From: Lascolabacillus massiliensis
Lineage (GTDB): Bacteria; Bacteroidota; Bacteroidia; Bacteroidales; Dysgonomonadaceae
Direction of reading: 5' to 3'
DNA length: 64,000 nucleotides
Assembly: GCF_001282625.1 (NCBI RefSeq)
Contig: NZ_CTEJ01000001.1
Coordinates: 1-64,000, forward strand
In this document: positions 8,731-18,160 of the stretch, piece after piece
How the letters are laid out: every line of letters begins with the position of its first letter
How positions within the stretch are numbered: the stretch's first letter is position 1
Notes under the pieces: generated by a model
Database searches by the model: none
Told to the model about the DNA's origin: nothing
What the model saw: only the letters and a program-made list of their open reading frames with translations
Position numbers and translations under genes: made by a program

Positions 8731-9714
8731 TTATTCACCGTCAGCGGTTTCTGATTCTTGTGACTTAAATGATTTAACAGACTCAGTCTCTTTTTCATAA
8801 GCTTCTACAATTCTCTGGACAAGCTTATGCCTGACTATATCTTTTTTATTGAACTCAACAGTTGCAATACCTTTTATATGACGCAAAATATTCATAGCAT
8901 GAATTAACCCTGACTGTTGTGTACGTGGCAAGTCAATCTGAGTAATATCACCCGTTATGATCATTTTGCCATTAAGTCCCAGTCTGGTTAAGAACATTTT
9001 TATCTGAGGTTTTGTTGTATTTTGGGCCTCATCCAGAATAATCACAGCATCGTTAAGAGTGCGTCCACGCATAAATGCAAGTGGTGCAATTTGTATTATC
9101 TTGTTTTCCAGATACTCTTTTAGCTTCAAAGGTGGGATCATATCCTCAAGAGCATCATAGAGCGGCTGCAGATATGGATCTATTTTCTCCTTCATATCGC
9201 CAGGCAGAAAGCCCAGTTTCTCGCCAGCTTCCACGGCAGGTCGGCTAAGAATTATCTTTCTAACCTGTTTGGTTTTTAAAGCACGTACAGCAAGAGCAAT
9301 TGCAGTATATGTCTTTCCGGAACCGGCAGGACCAATTGCAAAAACCATATCATTTACATCAAACTCTTCTGCCAATTTTTTCTGATTTGCAGTACGAGCA
9401 AGTATCGGTTTTCCGTTTAGCCCATGAATTATGAGATTATCAACATTAATTACAGAAGGAGCTTTACCCTTTACTATATCAATAATATTCTCTTCCTTAA
9501 GAACATTCATTTCCACACTGAACTTCTCCAGCTCATGAATTTTCTCCTCAAAAGCAATAAGTTCATCCTCATCGCCAATAACTTTGATCACATTCCCTCG
9601 GGCTACCATTCGTAGTTTTGGGTATAATGTTTTCAATAATTGCAAATTACTGTTGTTAATCCCAAAAAATACAATTGGATCCACATTATCTAATATGATA
9701 ATTCGCTCAATCAT
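8731..9714 (-). CDS. PhoH family ATPase
   Basis: 327 residues. A short N-terminal KH-like region (about 20-75) and a RecA-fold PhoH ATPase (about 110-310) with Walker A GPAGSGKTYTA, Walker B VIILDEAQN and TRLGLNGKMIITGDITQIDLP. PhoH-like proteins are linked to RNA metabolism and ribosome assembly together with YbeY; the precise activity is not settled. The ATG shares one base with the stop of the purF-like gene (TAATG), showing coupling. The C-terminal 15 residues are charged and low-complexity. Confidence 0.9.
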   Translation of the reverse strand: MIERIIILDNVDPIVFFGINNSNLQLLKTLYPKLRMVARGNVIKVIGDEDELIAFEEKIHELEKFSVEMNVLKEENIIDIVKGKAPSVINVDNLIIHGLNGKPILARTANQKKLAEEFDVNDMVFAIGPAGSGKTYTAIALAVRALKTKQVRKIILSRPAVEAGEKLGFLPGDMKEKIDPYLQPLYDALEDMIPPLKLKEYLENKIIQIAPLAFMRGRTLNDAVIILDEAQNTTKPQIKMFLTRLGLNGKMIITGDITQIDLPRTQQSGLIHAMNILRHIKGIATVEFNKKDIVRHKLVQRIVEAYEKETESVKSFKSQESETADGE

Positions 9715-11639
9715 TATTCTTTATTTGAGAAATTCAGTGTAAACTGGTGAGTTCTATTCTCCTGTCCATTAATATAGTTAATAAAAGCACTGTTTACTAA
9801 TCTATTACCACCAGGAGTAGGGTAATCGCCCGAGAAGTACCAGTCACCCTTATTATTTGGGCAAGCTTTGTGAAGATCCTCAATCTTTTGGAAAACTATT
9901 TGCACCTCTGCTTTTATATCTTTTGATGTAAGCATCTGAGCAATTTTTGCCGATATCTCCTCATCGGTGAAAGGAGCGTAAATATCCTTTACATAATTAA
10001 CTATCTCCTCTTTTTTTCTATGTAACTGCTTTACAGATTTCTCGTAAGTTTCGTCAATTATATTTTGCATTCCACGCTCTTTCAGAAGTTCTATTGCTGC
10101 TTTAAAAGCAATAAACTCACTCATTCGCGACATATCAATACCATAGCAGTCGGGATATCTGATCTGTGGAGATGAAGATACAATAATTATCTTTTTAGGA
10201 TCCAGCCTGTCAAGTATTTTGATAATACTCTGTTTAAGAGTTGTTCCCCTGACAATACTATCATCAATTATTACCAAATTATCAACACCTCGTCTGAGTG
10301 ATCCGTAAGTTATATCATAAACGTGAGCAGCAAGATCATTTCTTGACGTTCCCTGAGCTATAAAAGTACGCAATTTTATATCTTTAATAGCCACTTTCTC
10401 AGATCTTACTCTTTTTGAGAGAATTCTATCAATCTCCTCTTTACTCAGGGAGCTTCCTTTTTCAAGAATATATTTTGCTTTTTTATGGTTGAAATGATCT
10501 TCGAGTCCTTCAAGCATACCATAATAAGCTACCTCAGCAGTGTTTGGTATAAATGAAAAAACTGTATTGTCAAAATCATCATTAATAGCATTAATGATTT
10601 CAGGAACGAGCAGTTCTCCCAACTTCTTTCGTTCTCTGTAGATATCATAATCTGAACCACGTGAAAAGTAAATTCGCTCGAAAGAACAAGGAGTTATTTT
10701 TTCTTTTTTATTCAGGATCTGATTGAGACTGATATTGCCATTGCGTTTAATCACAATAGCCTCTCCAGGCTGCAACTCTTTAACATCATCTTTTTTTAGA
10801 TTGAATGCGGTTTGTATAACGGGGCGTTCCGATGCTATAACCACCACTTCATCGTCATGATAGTAAAAAGCACTTCTTATACCCCATGGGTCTCTTAATG
10901 CAAAGGCATCCCCACAGCCAATCAGTCCACAAAGAGCATACCCTCCGTCCCAGTTTTTAGAAGCTCTTTTTAGCAGGAAAGGGATATCAAGTTTTTCTTC
11001 TATTATGTGACTCACTTCCTGACCATTCAAGTTGCTTTTATCAACATGGTCATATTGATACTGAACCTCTCTATCCAGATAATGCCCTATTGACTCCAGC
11101 ATAACAAAAGTATCTGCGTAGTCACGCGGATGTTGTCCCTCTTCAAGCAGTTGCTGAAACATCTCATCAACGTTTGTCATATTGAAGTTTCCTGCCAGTG
11201 CAAGGTTTCTTGATGCCCAGTTGTTGCGTCGTAACAGAGGATGTACATAGGTCAGACCACTTTTCCCTGTAGTGCTGTAGCGCAGATGTCCTATAAAAAG
11301 TTCAGCAGCATAAGGGACCGATTTTTTAACGAACTCAATATCGTTTAATTGTTCGGGACTAAAAGCGGTGAAAGAAGAATGTACTTTAGAAAATATTTCT
11401 GATATTGCACTGGAGCCAACAGCCCTTTCTCTGTAAATAAACTCATTTCCTGGTGTAGACTCCAGTTTTACAGCACCCAGACCGGCTCCTTCCTGTCCTC
11501 TGTTATGTTGTTTTTCCATAAGCAGATAGAGCTTATCCAGTCCATACTGCCATGTGCCATATTTCTTGTAGTAATAATTCAGTGGTTTGAGTAATCGGAT
11601 TACTGCAATACCACATTCATGTTTGATGATGTCTGTCAT
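9714..11639 (-). CDS. Amidophosphoribosyltransferase-like glutamine amidotransferase
   Basis: 641 residues, longer than usual PurF (about 470-500). An N-terminal class II glutaminase domain begins HECGIAVIRL with the nucleophile at C9, so an 8-residue leader must be removed to free the Cys, as in Bacillus PurF. A central domain has the PRPP motif VIIDDSIVRGTT (around 455-467). There are insertions in the glutaminase domain (QYQYDHVD region) and a C-terminal extension of about 130 residues ending in a Gly/Tyr-rich segment (GDWYFSGDYPTPGGNR). This long type is recurrent in Bacteroidetes and may exist beside a canonical PurF; whether it is the pathway enzyme cannot be decided here. First gene of the purF-like to aroE run. 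Confidence 0.85.
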   Translation of the reverse strand: MTDIIKHECGIAVIRLLKPLNYYYKKYGTWQYGLDKLYLLMEKQHNRGQEGAGLGAVKLESTPGNEFIYRERAVGSSAISEIFSKVHSSFTAFSPEQLNDIEFVKKSVPYAAELFIGHLRYSTTGKSGLTYVHPLLRRNNWASRNLALAGNFNMTNVDEMFQQLLEEGQHPRDYADTFVMLESIGHYLDREVQYQYDHVDKSNLNGQEVSHIIEEKLDIPFLLKRASKNWDGGYALCGLIGCGDAFALRDPWGIRSAFYYHDDEVVVIASERPVIQTAFNLKKDDVKELQPGEAIVIKRNGNISLNQILNKKEKITPCSFERIYFSRGSDYDIYRERKKLGELLVPEIINAINDDFDNTVFSFIPNTAEVAYYGMLEGLEDHFNHKKAKYILEKGSSLSKEEIDRILSKRVRSEKVAIKDIKLRTFIAQGTSRNDLAAHVYDITYGSLRRGVDNLVIIDDSIVRGTTLKQSIIKILDRLDPKKIIIVSSSPQIRYPDCYGIDMSRMSEFIAFKAAIELLKERGMQNIIDETYEKSVKQLHRKKEEIVNYVKDIYAPFTDEEISAKIAQMLTSKDIKAEVQIVFQKIEDLHKACPNNKGDWYFSGDYPTPGGNRLVNSAFINYINGQENRTHQFTLNFSNKE

Positions 11640-11675
11640 TAGTTTGTAATTGTCAATCTTTCCTTAAAGAAGATA

Positions 11676-11683
11676 CAAATTTA
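11676..11683 (-). promoter_or_regulatory. -7 element of the purF-like to aroE operon
   Basis: Minus-strand TAAATTTG, exact match to TAnnTTTG, 37 bp before the ATG. No good -33 element at the right distance. Confidence 0.4.
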
Positions 11684-11759
11684 ATCTTTATCAGGGATAA
11701 AATAATCTTTTTTGAATGATATTATTGAGAAATAATGTCAAAACTACATTTGAGTATAG

Positions 11760-11791
11760 ATTGTTATGGAGTCGTTTTTATTTTATCTTTG
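11760..11791 (+). promoter_or_regulatory. dgt promoter
   Basis: ATTG (11760-11763), 20 bp, then TATCTTTG (11784-11791), an exact -7 element. The ATG at 11815 lies about 17 nt past the predicted start of transcription. Confidence 0.6.
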
Positions 11792-11814
11792 TCAGAGTAA
11801 GAATTTGATCAACT

Positions 11815-13143
11815 ATGAATTGGGAGCAGTTATTATCAGTGAAAAGATTCGGGCTGGAAAACTATAAAAATCTAAAAGAGCATGAGCGCACGGAGTATCA
11901 GCGTGACTATGACAGATTGATATTTTCCTCTCCGTTCCGCAGGTTGCAGAATAAGACGCAGGTCTTTCCTTTACCCGGAAGTGTATTTGTTCATAACAGG
12001 CTTACTCATAGTCTGGAAGTCTCAAGTGTAGGGCGATCTTTAGGAGAAAATGTGGGTCGCGAGTTACGTAAGAGACATCAAGACTCAAAAGCGCATTTCG
12101 AAGAGATTGGCTCAATAGTCTCTGCCGCCTGTCTTGCTCACGATCTGGGTAATCCCCCATTCGGTCATTCGGGAGAAGAAGCCATTTCAACATTTTTCCT
12201 GGAGGGGAAGGGTAGCTCACTTCGATCCCTTGTTGAAGATGAAAAAGGCCGATGGAGCGATTTCACCTGTTTTGAAGGAAATGCAAACTCCATAAGGCTG
12301 CTAATGCATAAGTTCAGAGGCAGGAGAGAGGGTGGATTTGTTATGACATATTCCACTTTGGCATCCATAGTAAAATATCCATATTCTTCTGAACTGAGCG
12401 GAGGAAAAAATAAATTTGGATTTTTTGCATCTGAAGAGCATGATTATGCACAAATAGCAGATAGTCTTGGTATAATTAAACTAAATTCAAACCCTCTGAA
12501 ATTTGCAAGATACCCATTGGTATATCTTGTTGAAGCTGCTGATGATATCTGTTATCAGATTATGGATATTGAGGATGCACACAAACTCAACCTGGTTTCA
12601 ACAGAGAAAGCAAAGGAGTTGCTGCTTAGTTTCTTTGATTCTGAGAGACGAGAAAAAAGACTTAGTAATTTATCACTTGTTAGTGATTTGAACGAGCAGA
12701 TAGCCTATTTACGGGCAAGTGTAATAGGTCTTCTGGTTGCAGAGTGCACAAAAGTGTTTATGGAAAATGAGGATTTAATTCTCAGTGGAAAGTTTGAGGG
12801 ATCACTGATAAAGAAACTCCCTGAAAGAGTCAAGAATGCATATAAAACCTGTTCCGAATTTGCATTTGAAAAAATATACCGTTCAAAAGATGTTCTTGAT
12901 GTTGAGTTAGCAGGTTACAGAATTATTGGCTTTTTATTGGAAACTTTTACTAATGCTATTTTAACTCCGGATCACACCTACTCTAAATTACTTTTAGACA
13001 GAATTCCTGAACAATATGAAACAGATTCGCCTTCACTTTATAGCAAAATTCAGTCCGTTATCGATTATATTTCTGGAATGACAGATGTTTATGCCTTGGA
13101 TTTGTATCATAAATTAACAGGAATTGGACTACCAATAGTATAA
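11815..13143 (+). CDS. dgt: Deoxyguanosinetriphosphate triphosphohydrolase-like HD protein
   Basis: 442 residues of the dGTPase family, which removes triphosphate from dNTPs. The N-terminal block YDRLIFSSPFRRLQNKTQV, the first metal His in NRLTHSLEV, and the HD signature CLAHDLGNPPFGHSGEEA are present, followed by DICYQIMDIEDAH and a helical C terminus. Such enzymes control dNTP pools and may act on phage or DNA damage. The gene stands alone between the divergent purF-like operon and a 279-bp gap. The nucleotide preference (dGTP or other) cannot be read from the sequence. Confidence 0.92.
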   Translation: MNWEQLLSVKRFGLENYKNLKEHERTEYQRDYDRLIFSSPFRRLQNKTQVFPLPGSVFVHNRLTHSLEVSSVGRSLGENVGRELRKRHQDSKAHFEEIGSIVSAACLAHDLGNPPFGHSGEEAISTFFLEGKGSSLRSLVEDEKGRWSDFTCFEGNANSIRLLMHKFRGRREGGFVMTYSTLASIVKYPYSSELSGGKNKFGFFASEEHDYAQIADSLGIIKLNSNPLKFARYPLVYLVEAADDICYQIMDIEDAHKLNLVSTEKAKELLLSFFDSERREKRLSNLSLVSDLNEQIAYLRASVIGLLVAECTKVFMENEDLILSGKFEGSLIKKLPERVKNAYKTCSEFAFEKIYRSKDVLDVELAGYRIIGFLLETFTNAILTPDHTYSKLLLDRIPEQYETDSPSLYSKIQSVIDYISGMTDVYALDLYHKLTGIGLPIV

Positions 13144-13195
13144 AATTAATATAATTTCAAATTATAAAATATTTTATGATTTTTTATTGAAAAAA

Positions 13196-13227
13196 TTTGG
13201 TTTGTTTTAAATTCTTTTTTATATTTG
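13196..13227 (+). promoter_or_regulatory. Consensus promoter in the dgt downstream gap
   Basis: TTTG (13196-13199), 20 bp, TATATTTG (13220-13227): perfect in both elements and spacing. It is nearly 200 bp before the next gene, and leads into the hairpin at 13272, so it may drive a small RNA or a long leader. Confidence 0.6.
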
Positions 13228-13271
13228 CTTCGTGGTTTTTTCATAATAGTATTAGATTTAAGGTTAACATT

Positions 13272-13303
13272 TTTGGCAGGATGTCGTGAGACATTCTGCC
13301 AAA
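13272..13303 (+). other. Stable RNA hairpin with GUGA tetraloop
   Basis: Stem of 14 positions (13272-13285 with 13290-13303, one G-U pair) closed by GUGA, a GNRA-type tetraloop. No T-tract follows on either strand (AAATTACATG on plus), so it is not a standard terminator. It could be a small-RNA structure, a stability element or a 3' end of dgt mRNA. The rest of the 279-bp gap 13144-13422 holds only the two promoters. Confidence 0.55.
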
Positions 13304-13397
13304 TTACATGAAATAAGGTATTAAGATAACCAAATTAAACATATTTGAATCTTTTCCATTCTTTATAAACATTCTTTTAATATTGTCAAAACTTTCT

Positions 13398-13405
13398 TAT
13401 TTTTG
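13398..13405 (+). promoter_or_regulatory. -7 element of the lipoprotein/CD225 cluster
   Basis: TATTTTTG matches TAnnTTTG exactly, 17 bp before the ATG at 13423. The -33 position is T-rich but not consensus. Confidence 0.45.
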
Positions 13406-13422
13406 TGTATTAATATATTCTA

Positions 13423-13824
13423 ATGAAAAAAACAGTCAATATATTACTCCCGGTTTTAATATTTTTTATGCTTATACAGTGCAGATCAGATGAAAAATCA
13501 ATAAATAGGGAGCTTACACAAATGGCTGCAGATCTTAATATTTCTGCACCTGTTATGTTAGATCAGTATACTCGTTTCGATAGAGCTGCAGTTAGTGATG
13601 ACAATGTTTTCAGCTACAATTATACAGTTCTGAATATTTCAAATCCTGATTCTTTAATTCAGGAAGTATCAAATAGTTTGAAAGATGCTATAAGAAAAGA
13701 GTTATCAACAAATCCTCAATTGCAGTTTTTTAGAAAAAACAATGTTGTAATCGAGTATGTTTATAAGGATGAGGATAGTAATATTATCCGTTTGTTAAAA
13801 ATAAATCCCGAAGATTACCAGTAA
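13423..13824 (+). CDS. Small putative lipoprotein of unknown function
   Basis: 133 residues. N-terminal signal with a lipobox-like LIQC (Cys at 20), then a soluble domain of about 110 residues containing a helical region and a final strand pair. No recognised domain. Only 11 bp separate it from the GYF_2-CD225 gene, so it is probably the first gene of a four-gene membrane cluster (13423-15215). The lipoprotein assignment rests on the signal and Cys; the role is unknown. Confidence 0.7.
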   Translation: MKKTVNILLPVLIFFMLIQCRSDEKSINRELTQMAADLNISAPVMLDQYTRFDRAAVSDDNVFSYNYTVLNISNPDSLIQEVSNSLKDAIRKELSTNPQLQFFRKNNVVIEYVYKDEDSNIIRLLKINPEDYQ

Positions 13825-13835
13825 AATTATATATT

Positions 13836-14390
13836 ATGAATCACTATTTTTTTATAGATGAAACCGGTAAGCAGAGAGGTACCTTCTCTCCCGTAGAGCT
13901 TAGGAGTGAAAACATCAAGAGAGAGACGCTTGTCTGGACACAAGGTATGGAAAACTGGAAACGAGCAGATGAGGTCAGTGAACTGCAATTTATTTTTGAG
14001 CATAGTGAGGATGTGCAAAGTAGTATCGATCAACCTGCAGCTCCAGTTACCCGGGGAAATGCACCATTTGATAAAGAGAACAGAAATATTATGCCAAAAA
14101 CATGGCTGATTGAATCAATACTTGTAACAATCCTTCCATTTATGTTCTGTGGTAGTTTCTTAAGTCTTTTAGGAATTATTGCAATAGTGTATTCTGCTCA
14201 GGTTGAGTCGTTCTATAACAGAGGGGATTATACTGCAGCTATGGAGTCATCACGCACAGCCGGAAAATGGACTAAAATCACTTTCTGGATTTTTATTGCA
14301 TGGGTGATTTTGTTAGCAGTTTCAATGTTGCTGCTTTTTGGAATTCTGGGTTTCAATCTTGCAGGTATGGGAGATTTAATTGATTTATAA
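13836..14390 (+). CDS. GYF_2 and CD225 (dispanin) domain membrane protein
   Basis: 184 residues. An N-terminal GYF_2/DUF4339 domain (about 3-55) shows the pattern YFFIDETGKQRGTFSPVEL, LVWTQGMENWKRAD. It is followed by a linker and a CD225/dispanin domain (about 90-170): first hydrophobic helix about 95-125, conserved loop with IVYSAQVESFYNRGDYTAA and SSRTAGKW, second helix about 145-172. CD225 proteins are the family of animal IFITM proteins, but the bacterial function is unknown. It precedes a second CD225 gene by 19 bp. The GYF_2 domain is normally a peptide-binding module, so it may recruit another protein to the membrane (inference). Confidence 0.88.
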   Translation: MNHYFFIDETGKQRGTFSPVELRSENIKRETLVWTQGMENWKRADEVSELQFIFEHSEDVQSSIDQPAAPVTRGNAPFDKENRNIMPKTWLIESILVTILPFMFCGSFLSLLGIIAIVYSAQVESFYNRGDYTAAMESSRTAGKWTKITFWIFIAWVILLAVSMLLLFGILGFNLAGMGDLIDL

Positions 14391-14409
14391 TAATTTAATT
14401 ATATATCTA

Positions 14410-14799
14410 ATGGAAGATAATAATAGTGTACCTCCGGTTCAGGATTCTCAATTACCTCCTCCGCCTCCTTTCACATCCAACGCTTTAAATCAGGATGATG
14501 AAATACCCCCATTAAAGCCAAGTAACTGGTTGTGGCAGTCAATTGTAGCAACACTTTTTTGTTGTAATGTTTTAGGAATTGTAGGAATCGTGTACGCGGC
14601 AAAAGTTGATGTTCTTTACTATAACAAAAAATATACTGAGGCAGAGAAATGTGCAAAGAGCGCTAAAACATGGACTCTGATTGCCTTTGTATTAGGATTG
14701 ATTTCAATAATTATGTGGATAGTAATGATGTCAACAGGAAATATGCCTTCATATCTTGAAGATATCATTGAAAACAATGCTAGTGGATATAATTTTTAA
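14410..14799 (+). CDS. CD225 (dispanin) domain membrane protein
   Basis: 129 residues from the ATG at 14410; an earlier Met at 14380 would overlap the previous gene and add a hydrophobic-polar stretch not seen in relatives. A proline-rich N terminus (PPVQDSQLPPPPPF) is followed by a CD225 domain (about 38-120) with IVATLFCC, GIVYAAKVDVLYY and CAKSAKTW, then a second membrane helix. The proline-rich segment is a plausible ligand for the GYF_2 domain of the preceding protein (inference: GYF domains bind proline-rich peptides). Same operon. Confidence 0.85.
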   Translation: MEDNNSVPPVQDSQLPPPPPFTSNALNQDDEIPPLKPSNWLWQSIVATLFCCNVLGIVGIVYAAKVDVLYYNKKYTEAEKCAKSAKTWTLIAFVLGLISIIMWIVMMSTGNMPSYLEDIIENNASGYNF

Positions 14800-14816
14800 T
14801 ATACTTTACTACATAA

Positions 14817-15215
14817 GTGAGTAAAAGATATAAAATAATTTTAGGTGCTGTCATGGTTTTATTACTAATGGCAGCACTTTATCTGTTTTATAACCTTAAT
14901 CCGGAAACAGAGCCGATATTTCCCAAATGTCCTTTTCTTTTTCTCACCGGATATGAGTGTCCCGGTTGTGGCACACAAAGGGCAATTCACCAGCTATTGC
15001 ATTTAAATATAGCTTCTGCATTAAAATATAATGCATTTATGGTATTTGCATTACCCTATGTTTTTATGGGCATATATATGGAGCACTTAGGTGGGAAGAA
15101 GCGTAACAAACGACTATTCAGAATCTTGTTTGGCAGATATTCTGCTGTAGTGATATTGGTTATAATTATCCTTTTTTGGATATTAAGGAACTGTCATTTT
15201 TCAATTTTTCCTTAA
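14817..15215 (+). CDS. DUF2752 membrane protein
   Basis: 132 residues, GTG start (alternative internal ATG at 14853). Hydrophobic helices at about 8-25, 76-95 and 108-126. The DUF2752 signature is intact: CPFLFLTGYECPGCGTQR, with four Cys in a CP-N8-CPxCG pattern. DUF2752 has no known function; its Cys set suggests metal or redox binding (inference). It ends the CD225 cluster, and its last 50 nt overlap the 3' end of the convergent uvrA gene. Confidence 0.82.
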   Translation: MSKRYKIILGAVMVLLLMAALYLFYNLNPETEPIFPKCPFLFLTGYECPGCGTQRAIHQLLHLNIASALKYNAFMVFALPYVFMGIYMEHLGGKKRNKRLFRILFGRYSAVVILVIIILFWILRNCHFSIFP

Positions 15216-17991
15216 GGAACCTGCCAGTATACGATTCTTTGCAATCAGATATCTGTTCAGGTGTCCCTGTACACACAATATATCCACCGCCGTTGCCTCC
15301 TTCAGGACCTATATCAATAATATGATCAGCACATTTTATAACATCCATATTATGTTCAATTATAATTACGGTATGTCCCCTCTCTAATAGTGAGTTAAAA
15401 GCTTTAAGCAGAGTCTTGATATCATGAAAATGCAATCCTGTTGTAGGTTCATCAAATATGAAAACTGTAGGGTAGTCTTTCTCTTCACCCAGGAAGTACG
15501 CAAGTTTTACCCTTTGGTTTTCACCACCTGATAAGGTTGATGAGGACTGACCTAATTTAATATATCCTAATCCCACATCCTGAAGCGGCTGGATTTTTTT
15601 AGTGATTTTCTTTTCAGTAGCACCTTTTTGATTCCCAAAGAAATCAATTGCCTCATCAACAGTCATCTCGAGTATATCATAAATTGATTTACCTTTATAT
15701 TCTACTTCTAGTACCTCGGCCGAAAAACGCTTTCCATGACATGTTTCACATTCCAGTTTTATATCAGCCATGAATTGCATCTCAACTGTAATGGTGCCGT
15801 CTCCTTTGCACTCTTCGCATCTGCCACCCTCAACATTGAATGAAAAATATGCAGGTGTAAAATTCATCTGTTTAGACAGTGGCATAGATGCATAAAGCTT
15901 TCTAATCTCATCAAAAGCTTTGAGGTAGGTAACAGGATTGGAACGAGATGATTTACCAAGAGGATTCTGATCAACATACTCAACAGACTTCACCAATTTC
16001 AGGTCGCCACCAATTCCACTAAACTCAGCCCTTTCAAGCGCAGTACCCTTATAGTGATGCTGCAGTGCGTTGTAAAACACATCATTAACAAGTGAGGATT
16101 TACCTGAACCGCTAACACCTGTTACTACAGTCATTGCATTTAATGGGAACTTCACATTGATGTTCTTGAGATTATTATGACGCACTCCCTTAACCTCAAT
16201 ATAATTATTCCATTTACGTCTTGCATCCGGAATATCTATATGTTCTTCCCCTGTCAGGTATTTAACTGTATAGCTATCGCTTTTCGCTTTAAGCTCAGAT
16301 ACTTCACCCTGGTATATTACTTCACCACCTAAACGGCCGGCTTTAGGACCAATATCTATTATGTAGTCAGCTGCACGAATTATTTCCTCATCATGTTCAA
16401 CTACAACAACTGTATTTCCCAGTCTTTGCAGATCCTTCAAAACGTTTATAAGAAGATATGTATCGCGGGAATGGAGTCCGATACTTGGCTCATCCAAAAT
16501 ATATAATGAGCCAACAAGACTACTTCCTAATGATGACACCAGGTTGATACGCTGACTTTCACCTCCCGAAAGTGTGTTTGATAACCTGTTTAATGTCAGA
16601 TATCCTAACCCAACATTCAATAAAAACTGAATGCGATTATTTATTTCTGTAAGTAATCTTTCAGATATAGCAGCATCTGTTTCATCAAGTGACAGGGATG
16701 AGAAAAACTCTCTGAGCTCGGTTATCGGCATCAACACAAGCTCGGTAATTGATTTACCTCCAACCTTTACAAACAGTGCCTCCGGTTTTAGTCGAGTGCC
16801 CTTACATACATTACATTCTGTCTTTCCTCTGTATCGAGCCATCATAACACGATTCTGTATTTTATACAGATTCTTTTCCAGCATATCAAAGAAATCATTT
16901 ATACCATAGATATCATGCTCATGACGACCATTCCAAAGTATATCTTTTTCTTCATCATTCAGATCATAGTATGCCCTGTGAATAGGGAAATCAACCTTGT
17001 AAGCATTGTTTACAAAATAGTTCTTCCATTCACTCATTTTATCACCTTTCCAGCATTTTACACACTCTTCCTGTACTGATAAGCTTTTATCAGGAATTAC
17101 CAGATTTTCGTCAATACCTACAATTTTTCCAAACCCTTCACATTTTGGACATGCACCGGCAGGACTGTTAAAATTGAACATCATCTCTGTTGGTTCCTCA
17201 AAAGTAATACCATCAGCCTCGAATCTATTTGAAAACTGAAAAGATTCAATTCCGTTTTCTCCCCAGTAACGTACCAGACACTCACCGTTACCCTCAAGAA
17301 ATGCAGTCTCAACAGAATCAGACAGGCGATTAACGGTTGACTTGTCAGAAGAGCATGAGAGTCGGTCAATCACAAGAAGTATCTCCTCCTTAGGTGGTAG
17401 TTGCTTCTGTTCCAGTAATTCATCAATTCGATAAAACTGTTCACCAACTTCCAGGCGAGTGAACCCCTCTTTCATTAATATCTCCAGCTGCTCACGCAAA
17501 TCACGGTTGTTTCGCAGCTGGATATGGGTTAAAACAGCCATTCGGGTGCCCTCCCTGAACTGATACATCTTATCTATAACATCCTGTACATAATGTCTTT
17601 TTACCTCTGTACCTGTTACAGGTGATATTGTTTTACCAATTCTGGCATAAAGTAATTTAAGGTATTCATATATTTCGGTTGAGGTTCCTACGGTAGATCG
17701 GGGATTTCGTGAAGTGGTCTTCTGTTCAATTGCAATTGCCGGTGGAATACCTTTTATATAATCAACCTCAGGCTTGTTCATCCTGCCAAGAAACTGACGA
17801 GCGTAAGCCGAGAGACTTTCAACATATCGCCTCTGACCCTCTGCATATAAAGTGTCAAATGCTAGTGATGATTTACCAGAACCTGATAGTCCTGTTATTA
17901 CAGTGAAGCTATTGCGTGGGATATTCACATCAATATTCTTGAGATTATTGACACGTGCCCCTTTTATTTCGATCTGTTTGTGATTACTCAT
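15166..17991 (-). CDS. uvrA: UvrABC excinuclease subunit A
   Basis: DNA damage recognition ATPase of nucleotide excision repair. 941 residues from the ATG at 17991; the longer reading from 18042 adds a hydrophobic stretch and starts upstream of the predicted promoter. Two ABC modules: Walker [13 protein letters not shown] and signature [21 protein letters not shown] and LSGGENQR. Zinc Cys pairs [25 protein letters not shown] and [16 protein letters not shown] are present. The last 11 residues ([11 protein letters not shown]) extend past the normal end and overlap DUF2752 codons. Own promoter at 18030. Confidence 0.97.
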   Translation of the reverse strand: MSNHKQIEIKGARVNNLKNIDVNIPRNSFTVITGLSGSGKSSLAFDTLYAEGQRRYVESLSAYARQFLGRMNKPEVDYIKGIPPAIAIEQKTTSRNPRSTVGTSTEIYEYLKLLYARIGKTISPVTGTEVKRHYVQDVIDKMYQFREGTRMAVLTHIQLRNNRDLREQLEILMKEGFTRLEVGEQFYRIDELLEQKQLPPKEEILLVIDRLSCSSDKSTVNRLSDSVETAFLEGNGECLVRYWGENGIESFQFSNRFEADGITFEEPTEMMFNFNSPAGACPKCEGFGKIVGIDENLVIPDKSLSVQEECVKCWKGDKMSEWKNYFVNNAYKVDFPIHRAYYDLNDEEKDILWNGRHEHDIYGINDFFDMLEKNLYKIQNRVMMARYRGKTECNVCKGTRLKPEALFVKVGGKSITELVLMPITELREFFSSLSLDETDAAISERLLTEINNRIQFLLNVGLGYLTLNRLSNTLSGGESQRINLVSSLGSSLVGSLYILDEPSIGLHSRDTYLLINVLKDLQRLGNTVVVVEHDEEIIRAADYIIDIGPKAGRLGGEVIYQGEVSELKAKSDSYTVKYLTGEEHIDIPDARRKWNNYIEVKGVRHNNLKNINVKFPLNAMTVVTGVSGSGKSSLVNDVFYNALQHHYKGTALERAEFSGIGGDLKLVKSVEYVDQNPLGKSSRSNPVTYLKAFDEIRKLYASMPLSKQMNFTPAYFSFNVEGGRCEECKGDGTITVEMQFMADIKLECETCHGKRFSAEVLEVEYKGKSIYDILEMTVDEAIDFFGNQKGATEKKITKKIQPLQDVGLGYIKLGQSSSTLSGGENQRVKLAYFLGEEKDYPTVFIFDEPTTGLHFHDIKTLLKAFNSLLERGHTVIIIEHNMDVIKCADHIIDIGPEGGNGGGYIVCTGTPEQISDCKESYTGRFLKEKLKNDSSLISKKG

Positions 17992-18029
17992 ACCTAGAAA
18001 ATAGTGACTTAAAACGAAAACGTAACCTG

Positions 18030-18037
18030 CAAAGGTA
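18030..18037 (-). promoter_or_regulatory. uvrA -7 element
   Basis: Minus-strand TACCTTTG, exact match to TAnnTTTG, giving a leader of about 33 nt and supporting the start at 17991. No LexA-like palindrome was recognised. Confidence 0.4.
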
Positions 18038-18094
18038 ATCACTTTAAAGTCTCCAAAAAAGATGCTACTGTCAAATAAATCAAAATATTTTACC

Positions 18095-18102
18095 TAAATT
18101 TG
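18095..18102 (+). promoter_or_regulatory. -7 element of the antiporter gene
   Basis: TAAATTTG, exact match to TAnnTTTG, about 58 bp before the ATG; no clear -33 element. Confidence 0.35.
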
Positions 18103-18160
18103 TCCTATTACGATGAATTAAAGTATTAGTATTATACTAAGAAACCCAAAATCAATTTCA

